Source: DATHGT01 sp035317605 (lineage in GTDB: Bacteria; Methylomirabilota; Methylomirabilia; Rokubacteriales; CSP1-6). Taken from it: 7,208 nucleotides of DNA. The stretch spans positions 1 to 7,208 of the forward strand of contig DATHGT010000161.1 of the NCBI GenBank assembly GCA_035317605.1. The letters run 5' to 3'. The notes below the pieces were generated by a model. It saw only the letters and a program-made list of their open reading frames with translations. It was not told where the DNA came from and did not search any database. The position numbers and the translations under genes were made by a program. Below, piece after piece: positions 1-6,104 of this stretch; position 1 is the stretch's first letter, and each line of letters opens with the position of its first letter.

Positions 1-210
1 TCCGTCTTCGATGGCGACGTGAACGAGCGTCCCGCCGTCGGGCAGCACGCACTCCCGCAGCAGCAGATCGATCACCGGCCCGATGCCCTCGCCGCGCCGT
101 GCACGGTAACGTTGTGCCAGAGTCCGGACCCCGACGCAATCGGGTGGGCCCGCGCCAACGACCCCTCGCCGGCGACCGGGGAAGCCGGGGCGCGAGCCGC
201 CTAGGCCCAA
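1..210 (-). CDS. Possible 5' part of a leftward gene, product unknown, runs off window
   Basis: Reading leftward, one frame is open from a TAA stop at about 228-226 to the window edge. From position 120 down to 1 it reads like protein: LAQRYRARRGEGIGPV followed by IDLLLRECVLPDGG and TLVHVAIEDG, with mixed hydrophobic and charged residues. The first 30 codons (210-121) are rich in Gly, Pro and Arg and look less like coding sequence. The only classical start upstream is TTG at 210; an in-frame GTG lies at 75-73, and no ATG exists. I do not recognise the family. The rightward frame over the same triplets (open from 1 to a TAG at 202-204) reads as Gln/His/Pro-rich and looks like its shadow, although third-position GC does not separate the two well. 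It could be a true gene with a non-ATG start, a decayed gene remnant, or no gene at all. Confidence 0.35.
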   Translation of the reverse strand, partial: MGLGGSRPGFPGRRRGVVGAGPPDCVGVRTLAQRYRARRGEGIGPVIDLLLRECVLPDGGTLVHVAIEDG

Positions 211-223
211 AAGGTTCTCGATC

Positions 224-241
224 TGTTATAGTGCTCGGCCA
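224..241 (+). promoter_or_regulatory. Extended -10 promoter giving a probable leaderless transcript
   Basis: TG at 224-225, one base, then TATAGT at 227-232 matches an extended -10 element (TGnTATAAT, five of six in the hexamer). No -35-like hexamer is seen 16-18 bp upstream, which fits an extended -10 promoter. Counting 7 bases from the hexamer puts the transcription start at 239-241, and A241 is the first base of the ATG. No Shine-Dalgarno sequence lies between the -10 and the ATG, so the mRNA would be leaderless or nearly so. The start site itself is an inference. Confidence 0.6.
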
Positions 242-2796
242 TGGACATCCTCAAGTACCTGGACGTGCTGATCGGGTTGACCGTGGTCATGATCCTGTTG
301 AGCCCGCTCGTGTCCTCCCTCACCCAGCTCTGGGTCTGGGCCTGGACCATCCGCGCGAAGCGCCTGGAGGTCGCCCTCAAGCAATTGATCCTGCAGCTGA
401 AGGTCCCGTACGACCGCTTCGAGGCGGTGGAGGTGTCGGTGCTGGCCAACGCAGCGGCCGTGACGCTCGGGGGCGTCACCAAGAACGCCGGCGCGGCGGG
501 CACGGTCAAGTTTGAAAACGACATTCCCGGGCTGCTGGAGAAGGGCAACGGCACCTTGACCTTTGACGCTCCCCTTCCGGATGGGGCTCGTCAGAAGTAT
601 GTGGCCCGGGGGCCGAGGGCGTGGCAGATCACCAGCTCCGTCACCGACAATGCCGGCGTGGCGAAGGTGAAATGCGTGTTCCCGGGGCCGGCCCAGTTCG
701 CCAGCACGAGCGCAGACGTCGTCCTTCCTCCGAACACGACGTTGAGCGGCGCGAAGATCGCCTCGGGGCCGTTGGTGGGGACGCTGCTCACCATCGCCGC
801 ACCCGCCGGACAGCCCACGACCGTCACCTATCCGCCGAGCGCGCAGCCCGTGCCCGCGTCGCACGACCTGGAACTCACCCTCACCAATGCGGCGGGAGCC
901 GCGGTCCCCAACGTCCCCATCACCTTGCAGTTCAAGCGGACCGAGGCCTTCGACCGTGAGCCTCCGCTCCTCAACGACAAGACGGCCAGGAACATGGCCC
1001 GGGCTGTGCTCCTCCACCCGATGGTAGGGCGGCCTCCCGTCGTGCGGGTGAAAGCCTTGGAAGGCGTGAAATGGTGGGAGCGGTTACGGCAGTGGCGAAT
1101 GCGGGGAGAGGTGATCGAGCGCGAAGAGCTCATCCGCATCCTGCTGGGATTCGCCGCCAACGAAGGCGGTGGAGAAGGGGCGGACGCAGCCACGCGGGAA
1201 CACGTTCGCCGACTGCTGTTCGACAACGGCATCGCCGATCCGGCGCGCGCGCTGGCCAGCATCCGTGCCGAGTCTCAGCGCCTCGAGCGGGAGAAGCCCG
1301 ACGTCGCGGCCGGCACGCGGCTCGCGACCGCGATCCTCACGGCGGTGCCGAGCGAGTTCGTGGGAAAGATCAACAACTGGTTCGATCAGACGATGGCGCG
1401 CACGACGGCGGAATACAAGTTCCGGACGCAGATCATCACCGTCGTCGGCGCCTTCGTCGTCGCCCTGGCCATACAGATGGATTCCCTCGACCTGCTCAGG
1501 AAGCTCGCCACCGACGACAAGCTGCGAAACTCGCTGGTCGACCAGGCCAAGGAGCAGCAGAAGCGCATCGACGAGCTCGCCAAGACTTCCGCCAATGACC
1601 CGAACAAGAACGCGGTCCAGGACGAGCTTCAACTCGCCAGGGTCCGCCGCGACGAGATCGAGACGAATCTCACCAAGCTGCGCGACCCCTCGCTCGCGAT
1701 CCTGCCCGACCACTTCATCTGGCAACCGGTACCCCAGGCCCGCCTCCTCAGGGACTCGGGCGGGCGGCGTCCGGAGAGCAGGCGCTTGGAGCTCGTGGTG
1801 GGGGCGGGAACATACGTGATCGAACCGCCCCGGTCAGGCGACCCGCTCATCGACATCAGCAACGCGCTGCGGAACTCCGGAGCGCCGGTGACGACGCGGA
1901 TCGACCGGCCGCACGAGATCAGGATCAAGACCAACGACGTGGGCCGCATTCGTCTCGAGGTCGACGGAAAGAACCGCCTGGAGCCCGGCAAGAAGGCCGA
2001 AGACACGCTCATGGAGGCCAGGCTCGTCGGGAAGGCGCCGAGCCCGGGCGACGTGCTCTACCTTGCGGTCGGATACGACCAGTACCAGATCAAGATCGGC
2101 AAGACCCGTGGGATCAAGGTCGCTCTCGAGACCGCCGAGCCGGTCGTCGGGAATGACGCCGAGGAGAAAGCCAGAAAGAATGCCGAGAAGAACGCGAAGC
2201 CGGCCGTGGCGTTCGACGACGCGCGACAGGTCCTGCGGGCGACGAAGCCGGAGACCCGTTGGCTCGAGCTCCTGACGAAGAAGGACGACTTCACCACCAA
2301 TCTTCTCGGAACCCCAACGGACGTGACATGGGTCGGCTCCGTGGCAGCCTCCGCGCTCAAGGACGCCAAGCAATGCATGCTGTGGATCGACAAGTCCGCG
2401 CATCCCGTCGTCTGTCAGATCGCGGCCATCGTCAAGGAGCTTCGGGCGCGGGGCGTCGACGCCCAGGCGCGTGACCAGCTTCTCCTGATTTCGCGTCGCA
2501 ACCCTCCGCTGCAACTCCGCGAGACCCCCGGTCGGCCCGAGACGAACCTGCTCGAGAGCGGTCTGGACTGGAAGTGTTCGGGCTGGAGGCTGTTCTCTAT
2601 CCCTCGCGTCACCGACGTGTGCTTCGACTACGAGATGATCCTGCAATCCTGGCTCGGTCTGCTGGTCACCTGGATGCTGCTGAGCCTCGGGGCGCCCTTC
2701 TGGTACGACGCGCTCAAGGACCTGCTGAAGCTCCGCTCGACGCTGGCCAAGAAGGAAGAAAAGGACCGCAATCAGCGCGCAAAGACCCAGACCTGA
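241..2796 (+). CDS. Large membrane-anchored protein of an uncharacterised family, with Ig-like, coiled-coil and beta-rich inserts
   Basis: This 851-residue protein has three predicted membrane segments: about 9-34 (IGLTVVMILLSPLV region), 395-412 (TQIITVVGAFVVALAI) and 799-820 (LQSWLGLLVTWMLLSLGAPF). Segments near the membrane resemble an unnamed bacterial membrane-protein family I know by pattern: an N-terminal YLDVLIGL, LLHPMV at 257-262, REELIRILLGF at 294-304, NNWFDQTMARTTAEYKFRTQ at 378-397, and C-terminal LSLGAPFWYDALKDLLKLRS. Between them lie unusual inserts. Residues about 80-232 are Gly/Ala/Thr/Pro-rich with beta and Ig-like character (LELTLTNAAGAAVPNVPITL at 210-229). Residues 432-480 form a charged probable coiled coil. 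Residues 515-632 are beta-rich, and 640-653 is a Lys/Glu/Ala run. The function is unknown. The inserts would face the same compartment only if the topology allows it. ATG 241 is chosen because it gives a full first membrane segment and follows the promoter directly; the next Met (residue 17) lies inside that segment. The coding call is solid; the family call is moderate. Confidence 0.88.
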   Translation: MDILKYLDVLIGLTVVMILLSPLVSSLTQLWVWAWTIRAKRLEVALKQLILQLKVPYDRFEAVEVSVLANAAAVTLGGVTKNAGAAGTVKFENDIPGLLEKGNGTLTFDAPLPDGARQKYVARGPRAWQITSSVTDNAGVAKVKCVFPGPAQFASTSADVVLPPNTTLSGAKIASGPLVGTLLTIAAPAGQPTTVTYPPSAQPVPASHDLELTLTNAAGAAVPNVPITLQFKRTEAFDREPPLLNDKTARNMARAVLLHPMVGRPPVVRVKALEGVKWWERLRQWRMRGEVIEREELIRILLGFAANEGGGEGADAATREHVRRLLFDNGIADPARALASIRAESQRLEREKPDVAAGTRLATAILTAVPSEFVGKINNWFDQTMARTTAEYKFRTQIITVVGAFVVALAIQMDSLDLLRKLATDDKLRNSLVDQAKEQQKRIDELAKTSANDPNKNAVQDELQLARVRRDEIETNLTKLRDPSLAILPDHFIWQPVPQARLLRDSGGRRPESRRLELVVGAGTYVIEPPRSGDPLIDISNALRNSGAPVTTRIDRPHEIRIKTNDVGRIRLEVDGKNRLEPGKKAEDTLMEARLVGKAPSPGDVLYLAVGYDQYQIKIGKTRGIKVALETAEPVVGNDAEEKARKNAEKNAKPAVAFDDARQVLRATKPETRWLELLTKKDDFTTNLLGTPTDVTWVGSVAASALKDAKQCMLWIDKSAHPVVCQIAAIVKELRARGVDAQARDQLLLISRRNPPLQLRETPGRPETNLLESGLDWKCSGWRLFSIPRVTDVCFDYEMILQSWLGLLVTWMLLSLGAPFWYDALKDLLKLRSTLAKKEEKDRNQRAKTQT

Positions 2797-2885
2797 CCGC
2801 GCCCCGGGCCGGTTGACTTGGCGGGAGCACCCACCTTACCTTTGACGGGCTCTGACCACTCCCAATCGGTAGGAGGAGGGCTGCG
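2797..2885 (+). promoter_or_regulatory. Intergenic gap with strong ribosome binding site and a weak promoter candidate
   Basis: The 89 bases between the membrane protein and the secreted protein end in TAGGAGGAGGG (2870-2880). AGGAGG at 2871-2876 is a near-perfect Shine-Dalgarno placed 9 bases before ATG 2886. TTGACT at 2813-2818 is a good -35. The best -10 partner is only TACCTT at 2837-2842 (18-bp spacer, three of six matches), so an independent promoter is possible but weakly supported. I see no convincing terminator hairpin with a T-run here, so read-through from the upstream gene is plausible. Confidence 0.5.
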
Positions 2886-3338
2886 ATGACATCCCGAACG
2901 AAGGCCGCAGTGCTCTCGGTGGTCCTGTTCGTGGCCGTGACGGCCCTGGCCACCCTCGCCACCGCGCAGGCCCCCATGCCCAAGCCGGTGCTCGTCCTCA
3001 AGCAGCTGGTGCCCTTGAACACCGGGGGCAAGCAGTTCACGCGCTATGTTTACTTCGTGGCGAACGCCGGCGCGTATCCGAACACGCTCTTCGCGGCCGC
3101 GCCGAAGCTGCCGCCGTGTGGCCTCAACGCGAACGCGTCGCGCACGTGGGTGGACTTCTTCGACAAGGGCGGCAAGCGTCTCAACGGATTCTGCGCGCTG
3201 GGCAACAACCAGGATCTGGACGGGATCTGGTTCGCGCTGGAAAGCAACGTCATTCCCCCGAGCTACGTGCACATCGAGATGACCGATCGTCAGACGAAGA
3301 CGAAGGTCAAGTCCAACGACGCCGACACGACCCCGTAG
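2886..3338 (+). CDS. Small secreted (periplasmic) protein of unknown function
   Basis: This 150-residue protein begins with a typical Sec signal peptide: MTSRTK, a hydrophobic core AAVLSVVLFVAVTALATL, and an A-x-A site (ATA, residues 25-27) that predicts a mature start at Gln28. The mature part, about 123 residues, holds exactly two cysteines, C78 in LPPCGLNANASRTWVDFF and C103 in NGFCALGN, which could form one disulfide after export. The C-terminal half (IWFALE at 114-119, PPSYVHIEMTDRQTKTKVKSN at 124-144) looks like a conserved beta-rich domain that I have seen in unannotated secreted bacterial proteins. I cannot name a function and see no catalytic motif. No lipobox Cys follows the signal, so it is not a lipoprotein. 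The strong Shine-Dalgarno suggests efficient translation. It precedes the acetyltransferase gene by 12 bases; a functional link between them is not evident. Confidence 0.85.
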   Translation: MTSRTKAAVLSVVLFVAVTALATLATAQAPMPKPVLVLKQLVPLNTGGKQFTRYVYFVANAGAYPNTLFAAAPKLPPCGLNANASRTWVDFFDKGGKRLNGFCALGNNQDLDGIWFALESNVIPPSYVHIEMTDRQTKTKVKSNDADTTP

Positions 3339-3342
3339 CCGC

Positions 3343-3375
3343 GCCTGACGGTGACTCCGGAGGTCACCGTCAGGC
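3343..3375. repeat. Perfect 13-bp inverted repeat enclosing the acetyltransferase start codon
   Basis: The left arm GCCTGACGGTGAC (3343-3355) and right arm GTCACCGTCAGGC (3363-3375) are exact reverse complements, separated by a 7-base loop TCCGGAG. In RNA this gives a very stable GC-rich hairpin that begins 4 bases after the secreted-protein stop codon. The GTG start (3351-3353) of the acetyltransferase lies in the left arm, and the only GGAGG (3359-3363) lies mostly in the loop. There is no T-run after the right arm, so it is not a classical intrinsic terminator. It could limit translation of the downstream gene, protect the upstream mRNA 3' end, or be a DNA operator. Part of the right arm encodes the first beta-strand of the acetyltransferase. 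Confidence 0.8.
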
Positions 3376-3839
3376 TCGTGGAGTCTCCCGAGGACCTCGC
3401 GCGCGTGCGCGAGCTGTTCGCCGAGTACGCGGCGGGGCTCGGCGTCGATCTCGGCTTCCAGAACTTCGCCGAGGAGCTCGCGGGGCTCCCCGGCGAGTAC
3501 GCGCCACCGGGCGGCCGGATGTTGATCGCCCACGACGGTGAGCACGTCGCGGGCTGCGTGGCGCTGCGGCCGATGGGCGGCGATCTGTGCGAGATGAAGC
3601 GCCTCTACGTGCGCCCGGCCGCCCGCGGCCGGGGCGTGGGCAAGACGCTGGTCACGCGGATCATCGAGTTCGCGCGTCAGGCCGGTTACGCGCGGATGCG
3701 GCTCGATACGCTGCCGATGATGAGGGAGGCCATCGCGCTCTACGAATCGCTGGGGTTTCGCGTCATCGAGCCGTACCGCTACAATCCGGTGCCCGGCGCG
3801 AGGTTTCTCGAGATCGAGCTGCGCCCCGCACCGCTTTGA
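3351..3839 (+). CDS. GNAT-family N-acetyltransferase
   Basis: The 162-residue protein is a full-length GNAT domain, which moves an acetyl group from acetyl-CoA to an amine; the substrate here is unknown. Visible elements are the first strand VTVRLVESPEDLARVRELF (residues 5-23), GCVALRP (68-74), CEMKRLYVRP (80-89) leading into the acetyl-CoA pyrophosphate loop ARGRGVGKTL (91-100), and the motif B helix ALYESLGFRVIEPYRYNPVP (129-148). The CEMKRLYV...LDTLP...PYRYNPVPG pattern fits a common small stand-alone GNAT group. GTG 3351 is chosen because it preserves the first strand; it lacks a good Shine-Dalgarno and lies 12 bases past the previous stop, so re-initiation by terminating ribosomes is plausible. 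GTG 3378 is an alternative but would remove that strand, and GGAGG at 3359-3363 is too far from it (about 14 bases). The start codon sits inside a strong hairpin. Confidence 0.9.
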   Translation: MTPEVTVRLVESPEDLARVRELFAEYAAGLGVDLGFQNFAEELAGLPGEYAPPGGRMLIAHDGEHVAGCVALRPMGGDLCEMKRLYVRPAARGRGVGKTLVTRIIEFARQAGYARMRLDTLPMMREAIALYESLGFRVIEPYRYNPVPGARFLEIELRPAPL

Positions 3840-3850
3840 CCGCGGGGCGC
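3821..3850. repeat. Perfect 9-bp GC-rich inverted repeat over the acetyltransferase stop codon
   Basis: GCGCCCCGC (3821-3829) and GCGGGGCGC (3842-3850) are exact reverse complements separated by 12 bases that contain the TGA stop (3837-3839) and the -35 element TTGACC. As RNA it would form a stable hairpin at the end of the acetyltransferase message. No T-run follows, so intrinsic termination is doubtful. As DNA its right arm fills the first half of the spacer of the promoter that follows, the usual place for a repressor site. Which role, if any, applies is inference. Confidence 0.55.
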
Positions 3851-3864
3851 GCCGCCGCTATGAT
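3836..3864 (+). promoter_or_regulatory. Near-consensus sigma70-type promoter of the molybdoenzyme operon
   Basis: TTGACC (3836-3841, five of six to TTGACA) and TATGAT (3859-3864, five of six to TATAAT) are separated by exactly 17 bp, in sequence that is otherwise extremely GC-rich. The predicted start is near 3871-3873, leaving a 5' leader of roughly 50 bases before ATG 3924. It lies between the acetyltransferase and the large-subunit gene, and its -35 overlaps the acetyltransferase stop codon. A 9-bp inverted repeat surrounds the -35. Confidence 0.65.
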
Positions 3865-3910
3865 CCGCCACGTGCCGATCTTCGAGCGTGCTTTCGCCTG
3901 AACCAGGCGC

Positions 3911-3917
3911 GGAGAGG
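3911..3917 (+). promoter_or_regulatory. Ribosome binding site that fixes the large-subunit start
   Basis: GGAGAGG lies 6 bases before ATG 3924. It supports this ATG over the in-frame GTG at 3888, which has no Shine-Dalgarno and would add a 12-residue N-terminus that does not fit the family. Confidence 0.75.
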
Positions 3918-3923
3918 ACTGCC

Positions 3924-6104
3924 ATGGCGCACCGGATCGTGGGACAGCCGATCGCTCGGCTCGACGGGATCGACAAGGTCAGCGGCGCGGCCCGCTATTC
4001 CGCCGACGTGACGCTGCCGAGACTCTGCTGGGGGAAGGCGCTGCGCAGTCCGCTGCCGCACGCCCGGATCGTGCGGATCGATACGTCGAAGGCCAGAGCG
4101 CTCGACGGCGTGCTGGCCGTCCTCACCGCCCAGGATCTTCCGGACCTGCTCGTCGGCCGGCGCATGTTCGACATGCCCGTGCTGGCGCGGGACCGGGTGC
4201 GGTTCATCGGCGAGCGCGTCGCGGTCGTCGCGGCGGTCGATCCGGACGTCGCGGAAGGGGCGCTCGGGTTGATCGACGTCGAGTACGAGGACCTGCCCGC
4301 GGTCTTCGACCTCTCCGACGCGATCGAGGCCGGCGCGCCCGTGGTCCACGACAACCCCGGCGCGTACGAGGGCGCGCCGGCCGAGCGGCCGCACCCCAAC
4401 GTCCAGTCCGTGCTGCGCTTCAAGCTCGGCGACGTCGAGGCCGGGTTCCGCGAGGCCGACCGCGTCTTCGAGCACACGTTCACCACTCAGCTCGCTCACC
4501 AGGGCTATCTCGAGCCTCACGCCGGCGTCGTCGCGCTCGACGAGGGCGGCCGTGTGCAGGTGTGGGCGTCGAACAAGATGCCGTTCCGGCTCAAGGAGCT
4601 GCTGGCGCTGGCGCTGCGGCTTCCGCCCGAGCGGATTCGCGTGAACCTCACGCCGATCGGCGGCGACTTCGGCGGCAAAGGCTCGATCATGGATCTGCCG
4701 CTGGCCTATCACCTCGCCCGCGCCACCGGGCGGCCGGTGAAGATGGTCATGCGCTACACCGAGGAGCTGATGGCGGGCAACCCGCGCCATCCCTCGATCG
4801 TCACGTTCCGGACGGGCGTCACCAAGGACGGCCGTATCGTCGCTCGGCGCGTGAAGGCCCTGTTCAACAGCGGCGCCTACGCGGCGTTCAAGCCGGCGCC
4901 GAGTGTGAACCTCGGCGGCACCTCGATGGGAGCCGGCGTCTATCGCATCCCGAATCTCTTCATCGAAGGGATGTGCGTCTACACCAACAGCATCCCGTGC
5001 GGACACGCGCGCTCTCCGGGCGAGCCGCAGGTGGTCTTCGCCGGCGAATCGCACATGGACATGATCGCCCGCGAGATCGGTCTCGACCCGGCCGAGTTCC
5101 GGCGGCGCAATCTCCTCGTGGACGGCGATCACCTCGCCAACGGACATCATCTCGAGCACGTGCGGGCCGCCGAGACGCTGGAGGCGGCGCTGAAGGCCAG
5201 CCACTGGGACGAGCCCAAGCCCGGGCCGTGGATCGGCCGCGGCGTGGCCATGACCCATCGCCACATCGGCGTCGGCTTCACCAACGCCCGCGTGCGCCTC
5301 ACGGAGAAGGGCCACGTGATCCTGATGACCGCGCTGCCCGACACCGGCACCGGCGCTCCGCTCGTGCTGCGCCAGATCGTGGCCGAGGTGCTGGGCCTGT
5401 CGCTCGACGAGGTGGAGATCGAGCTGGCGAACACCGACGATTTCGAGACCGATTCGGGCGTCGGCGGCAGCCGGGTCACCCACACCGGAGGACGTGCCGC
5501 CTATCACGCGGCGGAGACGCTCAAGGAACAGATCGACGCGGAGGCCAAGAAGCTCGGGATCCCCGTGACCTCGCTGGCCGGCGTCGCCCAGGCCGTGGCG
5601 CGCGAGGGGCGGACGCTCGAGGCGTCGCACTTCTACGACGCCAAGTCGCACGCGGCGGTCACCTCGTTCACCGCCCAGGTCGCCGAGGTCGCCGTCGATC
5701 CGCAGACCGGGCAGGTGACGGTGCGCCGCTTCACGACCGCGCACGACGTGGGCACCATCATCAATCCCATCGGCCACCAGGGTCAGATCGAGGGCGGCCT
5801 CATCCAGGGGCTCGGCTACGCGCTGATGGAGGAGATGCAGACGGAGGACGGCCGGATCAGCACGGTCAGCCTCGGCGACGTGAAGCTCCCGACCATCCTG
5901 GACATCCCGCCGCTCACCACCGTGCTCCTGCACGATCCTGTGGGGCCGGGGCCGTTCAACGCCAAGGCCATCGGCGAGGGCAGCATCAGCGCGGTGGCGC
6001 CGGCCATCGCCAACGCGGTGGCCGACGCGTGCGGGGCGCGCATCCGCGATCTGCCGATCACCGCCGAGAAGGTCTACGCCGCGCTCAGGGAGCCGCGGTC
6101 GTGA
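3924..6104 (+). CDS. Xanthine dehydrogenase-family molybdopterin-binding (large) subunit
   Basis: This 726-residue protein is the molybdenum-cofactor subunit of a three-subunit molybdenum hydroxylase, which hydroxylates a substrate with oxygen from water and sends electrons to the Fe-S subunit. The N-terminal domain (about 12-125) has the family pattern RLDGIDKVSGAARYSADV, RSPLPHARI (41-49) and FIGERVAVVAA (94-104). Cofactor-domain motifs in order are AHQGYLEPHA (191-200), GGDFGGKG (246-253), PCGHARSPGEPQ (358-369), DTGTG (473-477), GGSRVTHTGG (514-523), QIEGGLIQGLGYALMEE (621-637) and AIGEGS (682-687), in which Glu685 matches the catalytic Glu of XDH. Aligned by eye, purine-binding residues of bovine XDH are replaced (Glu802 by Gly253, Phe914 by Pro365) and the AYRCSFR loop of form I CO dehydrogenase is missing. 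The substrate is therefore unknown and probably neither a purine nor CO. No signal peptide is present; it should be cytoplasmic. The stop overlaps the next start by 4 bases. Confidence 0.95.
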   Translation: MAHRIVGQPIARLDGIDKVSGAARYSADVTLPRLCWGKALRSPLPHARIVRIDTSKARALDGVLAVLTAQDLPDLLVGRRMFDMPVLARDRVRFIGERVAVVAAVDPDVAEGALGLIDVEYEDLPAVFDLSDAIEAGAPVVHDNPGAYEGAPAERPHPNVQSVLRFKLGDVEAGFREADRVFEHTFTTQLAHQGYLEPHAGVVALDEGGRVQVWASNKMPFRLKELLALALRLPPERIRVNLTPIGGDFGGKGSIMDLPLAYHLARATGRPVKMVMRYTEELMAGNPRHPSIVTFRTGVTKDGRIVARRVKALFNSGAYAAFKPAPSVNLGGTSMGAGVYRIPNLFIEGMCVYTNSIPCGHARSPGEPQVVFAGESHMDMIAREIGLDPAEFRRRNLLVDGDHLANGHHLEHVRAAETLEAALKASHWDEPKPGPWIGRGVAMTHRHIGVGFTNARVRLTEKGHVILMTALPDTGTGAPLVLRQIVAEVLGLSLDEVEIELANTDDFETDSGVGGSRVTHTGGRAAYHAAETLKEQIDAEAKKLGIPVTSLAGVAQAVAREGRTLEASHFYDAKSHAAVTSFTAQVAEVAVDPQTGQVTVRRFTTAHDVGTIINPIGHQGQIEGGLIQGLGYALMEEMQTEDGRISTVSLGDVKLPTILDIPPLTTVLLHDPVGPGPFNAKAIGEGSISAVAPAIANAVADACGARIRDLPITAEKVYAALREPRS

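Noticed and set aside
1..204. Rightward frame ending at TAG 202-204 as the 3' end of an upstream gene
   Set aside because: The translation (rich in Gln, Pro, Asp and Ala, ending GEAGARAA) does not look like a folded C-terminus, and the leftward reading of the same triplets looks better. It is not fully excluded.
226..1017. Minus-strand frame of 263 codons, and another at 1834-2646
   Set aside because: Both are opposite the 851-aa gene and have the Arg/Asp/Gly-rich look of antisense frames. They contain no membrane segments or motifs, whereas the plus frame has clear membrane segments.
2842..2870. TTGACG at 2842-2847 as a promoter -35 for the secreted protein
   Set aside because: No -10-like hexamer lies 16-18 bp downstream; the sequence there (AATCGG) does not match.
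3343..3375. The 13-bp hairpin as an intrinsic terminator
   Set aside because: The right arm is followed by TCGTGGAGTC, not a T-run, and the acetyltransferase start codon lies within the stem.
3888..3923. GTG 3888 as start of the large subunit
   Set aside because: It has no Shine-Dalgarno and adds 12 residues foreign to the family; ATG 3924 has GGAGAGG at proper spacing.
3858..5933. A 691-codon open frame on the minus strand
   Set aside because: It lies opposite the large molybdoenzyme subunit, whose motifs are unmistakable. The leftward translation is rich in Arg, His and Asp with no recognisable motif, a usual effect of GC-rich codon use.
4562..6100. Long upstream open extension of the Fe-S subunit frame
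   Set aside because: It overlaps the large-subunit gene in another frame and reads as Arg/Gly/His-rich low-quality sequence. The Fe-S protein begins at GTG 6101 with its own Shine-Dalgarno.
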